A stretch of DNA of 64,000 bases from Zarea fungicola (lineage: Eukaryota > Ascomycota > Sordariomycetes > Hypocreales > Cordycipitaceae), in assembly GCA_900169235.1 (NCBI GenBank), contig FWCC01000161.1, positions 1 to 64,000 on the forward strand, read 5' to 3'. Shown one piece after another: positions 54,369 through 64,000 of the stretch. The notes under the pieces were generated by a model. It saw nothing but the letters and a program-made list of their open reading frames with translations, did not search any database and was not told the DNA's origin. Made by a program: the position numbers and the translations under genes. Positions within the stretch are counted from its first letter, which is position 1. Each line of letters opens with the position of its first letter.

Positions 54369-56576
54369 AGTGTATAGAAAGTAATGGAAAGATGATAAAA
54401 TATGATTGCGGGATTGTGCTTGTTTGTGTTGTGGAAGATTCTTTTCTTTCTCATTCAGAGCGGGATTCCGTTACCTTTTATCCTTGGAGACAGCCCTGGA
54501 GGGACTGTCGTTGACAGAAACCCATTCTGATCGAACATGGTCTAGATTATGCAGCCAACAAACTCGGCTGCATGAACATGCTTAAATGTGGTGCAAAAAT
54601 GATCAGTGCTTTAACTCAGCTGCATCACAATTACTCAAAACTATCTGGACGCGAAGGCGCCACAGTCACCAGATGGCTTAGTCTCGCCTCACCACCACCC
54701 AGCTGCCCGATAGCCCGACGGCGATTCGACGACGTGCCAGCGCCTTGAATGAAAAAAGAGGCCCAAATTGGAAAGCGACATGCCGGTATTTGTTGATCGA
54801 AGTGAGGCGAGATCTGAATGCCCGTTCACCGTTGATGAAAATGGTAGCTTGAGTGTCTACCCGCGTCGTGCTGATAGCAACCCGCCAAAGAGGGCCAATT
54901 GCTATGGCTGACTCTTGCTTCTGGCAATGCGCCGTGGTATCTAACTAGTGGCGAGATTGTATACCTACCCATGTGGTTTGATTCGGTTCTAGGCAAGGTA
55001 GTATCAATGGGCCATTTCAATCTATTGTATTGAACTTCTTCCCCACTAGTGTCCGTTGAGCTGACTATCTAGTTGCAGGAGCTGTTCAAGCACATACTCC
55101 GCCTGCTCCAATACAACAGGTAATGGTGTGGGAATTCCTGGGTAACTATCTTTTCTGCCAATTTCCATTACGTTTTCTACCCCCTCTTCCTTACTGTTTT
55201 CTATTTGGCACTCCGCAGAATCGTTTATTGGACTCCGCTTGCGTAGCATTGAGTCTTCGGGCCCTCGTCGTTGCCAGCCACCCCGCACACGACACTACTC
55301 GACTAGTTTTTTTATTGTAGGGTAAAGAAACTCAAAAAACAATTATCAACAAACAGGACTCACACCTTGAGTAGAATTTATCTCCCGGGCAGAACAGAGG
55401 TAAACCCGATCTGGATGAGTGATGTCGAGGGCATGCTCCGGATGGCCAGGGTTCCTGAGACAAGCGATATCAGTAATGTGGAGGACACGAGCGGGAATGG
55501 CGCTGGGATGGTGGAGCTGGGGCTGAACGTTGGGTTGTAAACTCTAACTAGTGAGGACCCAGGCATTGCAACCCGACGCCGCTAGGAACGTCTTTGAGCG
55601 GCATATCTCTGTTTTGGCTTTGGAACACGTTAGAGTTTTATAAGCCCCATGCCTCGATCGGCTACTACACCGACTCTCAGGTACAACATCTTTGCCGTTG
55701 ACGATTGATGGAATAACTCAACGCCAACAAGCGGCAGATCATCGCTCCAGGATTTAAAGGGAAAGACTATAGGCAGCTCATTAGCCAGAATAGACAAGGA
55801 GAGCTGGTAGTTACAGCAGCGTCAGCGTTGCGACACAATCTCACCCTCACCACAATCTATCATATGTGACAGTGCTGAGCAAGTACCATACCTGCATACA
55901 AAATGTAGTAATGCGATGCACGTCACAGGCACAAGTAAAATTAATGAAGTGGAAAAATCTGATATTTTACAACGCCAAGGCATTGTTCATTGATATGTTT
56001 GTGTTCAAACACAATCGGCTTTCCAGCTTGCTCCTGGCCAGCGCCTAATAAATCATCCGCTGCCTGCAGCCCTCGTCATATGCTGCATTCCCAGTTGTCC
56101 CGCATGGTATAATGAGTGAAAGGTGTTAGAAACAAAGAAATCCTCCCACAAAGATAAAAATAAAAATAAAATGGCCACCTAGGGCTTGTTCCCAACAAAA
56201 GTAGGAATGATGACAAGAAAACTCCGTGAAACCAAGCGCAGAAAACAAAAGAAGAAGTTTTTAAAAAAAGACCCACACCGTCAAGTATTCCAAGTGTCCC
56301 AGTTGTCCAATCCAAAAAGTGTTTGCCAGTAAATAATACCGGTTCTATTCTCTCCATGACCCTCCCGTCTGTGGCTGAGATGCCCATTTCGCACCGCCTC
56401 GCGGCGACCTCTATAAAAGAAAAAAAAAAACAATCCAGCAGGTATAAAATGGTATAAGTGAAAGAAGAAGCAACAGGAAAAAATGTGAAAATATATAACA
56501 AGAAAATCGCATGGTAGATACCAAAGGCCAGCTTTGCAAAAGGACGCAAAGGATGCTTTTGACATCACAGACTTCC
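54369..56576. other. Gene-free spacer
   Basis: No gene can be supported over about 2.2 kb. Two minus-strand frames at 55046-55288 and 55378-55566 have some coding flavour but no joinable exons or recognisable domain. The right part holds the 3' region of the Zn2Cys6 gene and is A/T-run rich. Confidence 0.5.
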
Positions 56577-58809
56577 TCAGATGAGAAGGTAGTCCCATCC
56601 CTTCATCTGCATGACGTCTCTCCAGTGAGCATGGAGGGGTGCTGCCTCAGAGACAGTAGAGCCGGGGCTGTTGGCCGCGGTAATCTGGTCATTCTGCAGC
56701 CAAACCTCTCGCAGGACGGAAACCATGCGGCCAAAGGAGCCGCACCTGGCGAGCTCACCGAGGTTCGCGATGCGGTCCTCAAAGAGCATGCGGAAGGGGC
56801 TTTCGGCTCCAGCGATGGAGCCACCGATGAGATAGACCCAGACCAAGCTGCGGTCGTATCCCCCAGGGCCCGAGGGGATGCACTCGAGCACGCTGGTGAG
56901 CTTGTCAACAAGCGCCATCGGCGATGGCTGGTTGGGGTTGAAACCGGGCACCAGGCTGCAAAGGTAAATGCGCGCCGCGATGCGGAAGGCAGAGGTGATA
57001 TTTTTGGAAAGCTGCTTGGGGGACAGGCTGCCATTCGCATTGACTGGCAGTCTGGGTGTGAGATCACCAGTTTCAGTCAGCGAAATCTGCTCGCCAAGGG
57101 AAGAGACGTGCTGGCAGAGGATGAAGTCATCCATGCCGCTCTTCTTGAGGGACTCGAGACAGGCAATCTCGGAGATGAGGTACATGACGCGATCCTCGCA
57201 GCCCATCAGCTCGCGGAGACCGAGGTGGTGGTTCTGCGACAGGTGCTTCTCTCTGTAAGTGTGCGCAAACGTTGGGGACATACCCTGCATTGATGCACCG
57301 AGAATATCAATCCAGGCAGTCAAGGTCATGTTGAAGGGAGTCTGCACCATGGGCGCGGTAGGGTCAGAAACGATGCGCGGCAGATCAAGCTTCTGCACCA
57401 GGCTGATGGCAGCCTGGAAGTGTTGGTGCCATGCAATATCCAGAAGACCATCGTCGGGCCTGCCAACGATGCACTGGAAAAAGATGAGCCCCAGAGTAGC
57501 CTCGAGAATCTGTTGGTGGTTCTCATCTCGCTTGAGCGCCTCACAGAGCGACCAAATTGTGGCGTAGCGATGGCGCATAATGTCACCGTCGACATCGTGC
57601 TCCTCCGACGCCGCTTGTCCTGTGGGAATACCGACTGTCTTGATGTGCTGGGCTGCAATACTCAGGCAGCAGTGAAGATAGATGCTGTTGGACTGCAGGG
57701 CGGGAAGGATGAGATCAGAACCGACTGAGCAGTGCTGGTTGGACTCCAGGATGGGGAAGAGGGTGGGAAGAACGTATTGAATAAAGTGTTCCAGCAGGCG
57801 CTGGTCGTTCTCATCGAGGTCAACTTGAATCTGTCTTGATTCTTGCGACGGGCCGTGTGCAAAGTCAAAAAAGTTGACATTGAGGGCCTCTTCAGCCAAC
57901 GACTCCTTGCGCTCCTGGTGAACATGCTCAGTCCATCCGTTTTGGTAGGGACCTGCCGGTAGAATGGTGCCTGGAGGAGGGGGAGTTTGCATTGTGCTAA
58001 AGGTTGAAATGTGGGATTCCCGCATTGTCGGAACATCATTGACGAACATTTGCCTCTCGGTCTTGACATCAATCTCATACGGAGAGTAGCCATTGGTGTA
58101 AATGAAGTCTGGGTGTATTTGCGAGTTGTAAGCAACAAATTCGGCACCATTGGGCGGACTGTTGAAGTTGAAGCCACCCGACGCTCTGGAGTCGACTGAG
58201 GCAGAGCGATTGCGATCATAAAAGTCGGAGCCTGAGACTGACGTGGGCATGGAGTGACTTAGACTGGGTGGTGGCGGGCTAACCGAGGCATGAATGGTGT
58301 GAGTTGCGGCCTTCTCAGCAAGCTTCTTGCGCTTGATAATGATCTTGATGTCTTCCTTGTTTCGTCGGCGCGCATCGTTATTGCTCCACCAAAGAGGTCT
58401 CTTATACTCGCACTCCAGGCCGAGATGCTGGCAGGCGGTGCAGTATGGCGCACCTTCGTCGCACTTCTTTCGTCTTAATCGGCAGGTGTAGCATCCTATT
58501 CATTCAAAAACGAGAGGATCAAGTTAGTGGATTTGGTCTTTGGCCAAGTTGGAGAGATTTTCGAGGATATCTCCAAAGTGTGTGGGCAGAGAAGGGCAGA
58601 ATGGCTCCCGTGTAAGTCGACCCAAGCTGTGGGCTGGCAGCGCACGTACCTGATCTTGAGCGGCGGTGCATCTGTGTTTTTGTCTTGCCACCATCATCTT
58701 CTGTTGTCTTTGCGGTCTTGACCTTTGCAGTCTTTGTTGTAGTCATCTTGACTGAACTGGCAGGAACTTTGGCGGATGTTCTGCGCATGCTGGGGGGCAG
58801 GGTAGACAT
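56577..58809 (-). CDS. Zn2Cys6 transcription factor with Fungal_trans_2-type domain
   Basis: Exons 58809-58650 and 58495-56577 join across a 154-nt intron (GTACGT...ATAG, codon G|GA) to give 692 aa. The N-terminus is Thr/Lys-rich. The zinc cluster CYTCRLRRKKCDEGAPYC, then TACQHLGLEC, has C-x2-C-x6-C-x6-C-x2-C-x6-C spacing and begins right after the splice. It is followed by EYKRPLWWSNNDARRRNKED and a basic helix. The regulatory domain contains DQRLLEHFIQYVLPTLFPI, HCCLSIAAQHIKTV, RYATIWSLCEALKRDENHQQ, TLGLIFFQCIVGRPDDGLLD and SLVWVYLIGGSIAGAESPF. The start at 58809 is the first in-frame ATG; Met at 58788 is an alternative. An intron inside exon 2 cannot be excluded. The target is unknown. Confidence 0.88.
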
Positions 58810-59153
58810 TTGTATGGAGGTCCAGGACGAGATCCCGTTTTGGGGGAAGGATGGAGCTGGTCGGTACAGGGTTGGTACAAGCACTAGCTAGTGGAAGCTA
58901 GGTACTGGCTGGCTGGTCCAAGACGGGAGGAATATCAACAAGAGGAGGATGATTGAGTGTAGGGGGCGTGTTGGTGTAGCTATAAGGGGGTGGCCGTAAG
59001 AGTTGGCTTGGTGGAGGGGGGTGGCACAGTGCAATCACAACTCTCCAACCGCACTGTACAAAGGCGTACAAGTAACAGGGGTTGATAATGCCGTAGGACG
59101 GGGGTAGATTGGTCTGCTGAGGTCCGGATTCCCGCTGGCGTAGAGGCAGGAAA

Positions 59154-59264
59154 TTAGTCGGACTCTGAAGAGGGCTGCTTCGGCGACGGATTGGCTGTTG
59201 CCTTGATATTGAATCCTGCTCCGAAGGCCTTTGACTGGTATTCGATGCCTGTCTGCTCAGTCAT
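59154..59264 (-). CDS. 36-codon ORF: microprotein or upstream ORF of the Zn2Cys6 gene
   Basis: This minus-strand ATG frame opens MTEQTGIEYQSKAFGAGF and ends in PSSESD. It has GC-rich third positions and lies after an A/C-rich stretch that looks like a fungal leader. It ends 344 bp upstream of the Zn2Cys6 start on the same strand. It may be a peptide-coding upstream ORF in that gene's leader or a separate tiny gene. No family is recognised. Confidence 0.35.
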   Translation of the reverse strand: MTEQTGIEYQSKAFGAGFNIKATANPSPKQPSSESD

Positions 59265-62200
59265 GTGGCGGTGATGTTTGATTTGAGAGGAGAATGCTGA
59301 TTCTCTCGTTTTTCGTTTTTTTGTTGAGTCAGTAATGAAAGTGGGAATAATAAAATGAGGGAAACTTCGAGTGAGCAAGGCCGGCTTGCTGTCGAGAATG
59401 TGTCGATAGTATCGGCAGGGGGGATTGGGCAAAGAGTATTAAAATGGACAAAATAGGGTTAAATCAAACGAGCAATAAACAGAACAAACAAACGACTTTC
59501 TTTCTTGGACAAAAGACACTGGGAATTCTTCTTCTTCTTCTCGCACGCCGAAAAGAAAGAGGGTTAAATTCAGGACCTGGGCGGCAAGGCCATTCGTCTT
59601 ATACCACGGTCGCCTTCATCACCGGCCAGGCGCCAACACATCGCACAGCGCAAAACCAGAGTGAGCCGTGGAGTTCGCAGATGTTTCTATTTTTGAACAC
59701 ATATAGATAAAAGAATAAGCCTCTTTTCTTTTTAACCCCTCTTTCTGGGTAGCAGTTTAGCCCGGTTTTCGTGCAACCACTGAACAGCTCCCAATGTTGC
59801 TAACGAGAGACCCTATGCAGGGCCGTAGCATGTGTGTGTGTGTGAATTTAGCTCTGCGCTTAGAGGAGCCAATAATGAGCTCTAATGGAAGGAAAAGGGT
59901 CCACTCAAGCTGTTTTCTTACCCCAAAAAAAGAAGAGATGCAGGCCGACCCATCCAGGGGCAGGGATCTTGGGAGAGCGCAATACAGCGACAGCGGCACA
60001 AGACGGAGGTGCGTGACCTTGGTTACCCGTTGCTCATTGAGCCTGTTCATGTAGTTACTGTGTCACCTCCTCTCCCACTTTCAAATCTCCCCCGCCTCTC
60101 GCTGATATTCTGTTCTTGTACATGTCCATGCGCCTCCGGAAGATCAAAAACGGCAAAGCGTAAAGTGCGATGCCGGTCAAGACTATCCAACTGCCTCTCA
60201 CAAGGGTCCCCACCAGGCTTCAGCTCCTCATCATCGCAAGACAGAAAACAGAAATGGGAAAGCAGCCCAACAAGGATCAGATAGCCTCAATTCCCAGAAA
60301 AGTCAGGCTATGCCGAAAATTCAGCCTATAATAGAGAGCTATAGCTTTTCTGAAATAGATGCTCAAACTTCTGAATCTAGTTTACATCTATTTCGCCGTC
60401 ACCACCCGAAGCCGCCCAGATCAAAGATGTCGACCACCACCCCCAAAACTAGCTTATCCCGCAGCTGCGCACCAAGGGCAGCTCTTTTTCCGTTCTCAGT
60501 GTTGGAGAATCTGGCCAGTTATTACTCAGGATGGCATCTTGCAGATTATCTTTTTTCTCTTGGCCTTGCTCCATAGCTCCAGCTAGTTTCTCTTGCATAC
60601 GCCTATTCCTTGTCGACTTGTAGCCGAACCCCACTGTCCGTTCTCGCAGACACTGATGCAGCCCATTTACACCGGCAATGCAGCTCTGCATGCCGGCCTG
60701 TTGACCGCAGGACTGGGCTGGTAGCAAACATGCCCTTTGTGTCTTTTCCTGCCATGCCATGACTTTACTTTCTTTTTTTATTATCTCGGTTTTAATGCCA
60801 CATGGCATGTGTAAGTGGTACCATGTGCAACAACATGCCGTAGAAACTCCTGTGTTCTCTGCAGCGTAGATGGTTAACTTGCCTCTTTCTCGTCATCTAC
60901 GGTTGTACTGGGCTAACACATAATATGCAGATTTCTGTCTCTCAATACTCATAGTAACACGCAAATTCACGTACCCTAACATGCACAAATGGCGGTCAGC
61001 AAGCACGGGATTGGTGGGCTTTGGATTGCAAAGATGTTCCTCCAAGTGGGCTATTTGCCCAGTCAAGCTACATGAAAGTGACTCGAATCACACAATAGCG
61101 TGCTCTTTTCTGCAATGCAAGGACAGCCACAAGAATCCCAAAAGCAGCTGCCTGCAGCACGCATGCCTTGGCCCATTGTTACGTACATAACACAAACAGA
61201 AAATGGTACCCAGAAAACATGCCATCAAGCATCATTGCAAGCGAAGGCCGGGAGAATAGCTTGCTCCGCAGTGGGTAGCTTATTGTTTTTGGGGGCGATG
61301 ACCAGGGTAGTCGAGAGCGGAACGATTGAGGTGTGCAGTAAATTGCGCCATTTGGACATGGGCATTAAAAAGAGCCAGGGATATTCTCGTAATTACTTCC
61401 TCTAGAGGCACGTAGCAGACACCTCTGTTATTGCAGACGGTGGGAAAAGACGGACAGACCTGCCCTGGCTCCAGCAATGCCCAGACGCAATGCAAGTGGC
61501 TAGTAAACTGGACTTCGGCTCATGTGCCATGACGCCGTGCAGCTGCAAAGGAACCTAGTTTAGAGGGGAAGGAGCTATTTTCGCCAGCAGCCCTCAAACA
61601 GCACGCCTTAAGTCATGACACAGGAGCGTTGTGTTAATGGGGGCGCTGTCCAAAGCAGCAGTCTCTTAGCAATGTGCACAAAGACGGGCACAGCGAGAGG
61701 AGCAGAAAATTTAGCGGGGCCATAATTAATTACCAAATAATTACTGAACTTCACGGACAAAAAGGCGAATGAAGCTTTTATTCACTCCCCAAACCTCTGC
61801 GTACTATAGGTCGCCCTTTGTAAACGAGGTATCGGGTTGGAGTTGTAGTAGCTTGCAATGTGGATGTGGGCGTGGGAGACTATCCGTTGTCAGTCGAACA
61901 GTGCCCGGCCTCCTCTTCCTCCCATTCTCCAAGGTAGGATCTCGTGGCGCTAGCCTTCTCAGTAGTCTCAACGGAAAAGGTGACGAAAGTGCTCTTCTGC
62001 AACCTCATTGGTTCGAGATACCCCTGCAAGTGTGACAAGACGGTTGAGGTGCAGGGGAACAGGAAGGAAAAGGACGGGACTTGTCTGCTCTCCTCAGTCT
62101 TTTTTCTTCTCCTGCCACCTCTCCCCACCGTCGCGCGGGGCGGGACCAACCGAATTGCTGCTGCGAGACAGGCTTTCGAGCTTTAGCGTCACTCTGAAAG

Positions 62201-64000
62201 GCCTGTTGACGATCGAGATTGGCCATCGCCTGCATGGTGCTAGCCAAGGGGCCCCAGCTAGCGCCTCCTCTAGTGCCATGAAGAGACGAGTTGTCGTTTG
62301 GCTGTTAAATGGAGGGTTGGGCCAATAAGTTTTTGGCTTGAACTATGCGGCGTCCTCACACCCTTTCATGCTTTCTGGGTACCATGTTGGTGCGTATGCA
62401 CAAGGTAGCATGGTTATTTCCTGTCCTTGTTTACAGTAGTATCAAAAAACTTACACTTTTTTGGTGGGAATTTCTAGCCTGCAGACAGAGCACGAGGTTT
62501 TGTGGTGGAGTGCGCAACTTGAAGAGTTGACGAGTAGCCACCACCCCTGCTCCCCCCTTGTCTAAATGGTCGTCTTCAGCACGCCACACGCAGAATGCTT
62601 CTTCAAGCCCCAACTAGTTTGTTCGTTGTGGCGTCCGTTTCCCGGTCATACTTCCATTGTCTTTTGTGCACATGTTGCTCTGGCTGGAAGGTCCCGCCAA
62701 TTCCATCTCTCGAGCTTCCTGGTTATGCCCTTCCTAGTAACAGCGATTCATACGAGTACCACACTCTTTTTCTGCTTATTCCAATAACAATTCCATCTCA
62801 TCTTGTACAAGGTTTGCGTGGCATATGTAACTAGCCCACATCACGTCTAGTGTACCGTTGGTTAGTTCCATCATGCTACGAGGGTTGAAGAACTATCAGA
62901 TTGGAGCATCAGTTCAAATTACTTTCACAATGTTCAATAGTCAAATCTGTTTAGTCACCACTGAGCATTCCGAGAAACTTATCAAATATTCTCGGGGTAT
63001 TGCCATCAAGTTGTCGACTTGACGCTTTGCACAGACCACCCAGCCGGTTGCCCATCAGTAATCCTCTCCATTCCCCATCTCAACACTGACTCTCCCTCCC
63101 AACCACAAAACTTCCAAAGAACCCCCACAGTACCATGACGGTAAACCAGAGCAGGTATCTATTCTGGGCTAAATTTACCGTTCATTAAACACTTACTCTA
63201 ACAGACACCAAGCACGGGGGTTATCCTACAACGGTGCTCGGCGCTTAGAAGTGCCTGATTCTATTTTTAATTTATCCCACTACTGCCAAGCTATTGGAAC
63301 TAAATGCTAACTTGTAGAATATGTTCATGTACCTTTATCCTTTTTTGCCGAGGAAGCGTATTGCTTCTCCAACTAGGAAATGCCACCGACTTCCTCTCCG
63401 TTTTCTACGCTTTCACGGAAACGGGCAATGCAACGCGCGCGCACTGTACCTACAAACGGATTTCATTGCCGAGCCCACAGTTTGCCAAGTGCCTTTTAAC
63501 CACCTTATCATAACGGAAACCCCAACTGGTATCTCGCAAACTGTCCGTCGTGTACAAATAGTCAAGAGTGTCAGTTGTCCTGTTTTGTGTAACACTGGCG
63601 CCCGGCAGATCACATCTGGAGCATGCAACTGACTAGTAATTTTGGGGTTTGTCTTCTTCTATCCGGCAGGTTGGGTCAGAAAATGTTGCATCCACGTCGC
63701 TCGTTGGTCTCGGGTAGCCGTCTTGTCCTCCCCGATAATCGGCGCACAAGTCGACATGATATGAGCTTTTTGTCACTGCATGGAAAAGAACCATAGTTGC
63801 ATGCCTTCCTCACCGCGTCTGAAAAATCCTTCTTTGACTCACATTCTCTCGGGACTCGCACCGCGACAATGACGCACAAATTTACACAGTGCTACCCTAT
63901 AATTACGGTATCTTTTTGATAGAATGGATAAGGAAGTTCCTTCTCCAGCCTCCCTCTCCCTCATCGCGCATCTAAACCCACCAAGCCCCTCATCGTTTAT
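59265..64000. other. Long gene-free region to the window end
   Basis: Over about 4.7 kb I find no convincing gene on either strand. Open frames are short and lack recognisable features. The sequence alternates C/T-rich and AT-rich parts with small simple repeats such as TGTGTGTG near 59830. It may be the extended upstream region of the Zn2Cys6 gene. Confidence 0.5.

Noticed and set aside
55046..55566. Two minus-strand frames resembling gene fragments
   Set aside because: No splice join links them, no domain is recognised, and stops interrupt the intervening sequence.
62008..62328. Forward 106-codon ORF near the right end
   Set aside because: It overlaps other frames on both strands, has no protein features, and its start is not supported.

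Overview
The window is nuclear DNA of a filamentous ascomycete. The evidence is many genes with short introns (about 46-163 nt) that start GTRNGT and end YAG, Zn2Cys6 and fungal-type bZIP regulators, single-copy fungal housekeeping genes (Erj5, Dop1, Mon1, a PAQR/Izh protein), and long pyrimidine-rich leaders. Placement in Sordariomycetes, probably Hypocreales, is an inference from overall protein style. No bacterial, organellar or viral genes were seen. Coding exons are GC-rich; several intergenic stretches are AT-rich.

Layout: 1-18.2 kb is a dense housekeeping block. It holds erj5 (-), a G-patch/DUF4187 splicing-type protein (+), an Izh/PAQR receptor (-), a bZIP factor (+), and the very large dopA/DOP1 (-) head to head with MON1 (+). 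18.6-21.9 kb carries two lineage-type small proteins, one with seven cysteine octapeptides. 21.9-27.9 kb is AT-rich and gene-poor, holding only an intron-containing tRNA-Cys(GCA) and a GT17 glycosyltransferase. 27.9-43.7 kb carries a 962-aa disordered protein, a DUF1445 (D-glutamate cyclase-like) enzyme beside a Zn2Cys6 regulator, an F-box/beta-propeller protein ending in a CaaX box, and a cysteine-rich single-pass membrane protein. 46.1-51.8 kb has an MCT-type MFS transporter, a Fungal_trans_2 protein without a zinc cluster, and a small VOC (glyoxalase-fold) protein. 52-56.5 kb is a gene-poor island with diverged repeat fragments and one small secreted, Kex2-processed, eight-cysteine peptide. 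56.6-58.8 kb is another Zn2Cys6 regulator, with about 5 kb of apparently non-coding DNA upstream to the window end.

The genes are mostly independent. Linked pairs worth noting are the divergent erj5/G-patch and dopA/MON1 promoters (the second pair both act in Golgi/endosome traffic) and the DUF1445/Zn2Cys6 neighbours. Exon joins were worked out by hand from splice signals and reading-frame continuity. The least certain join is the first intron of the bZIP gene.
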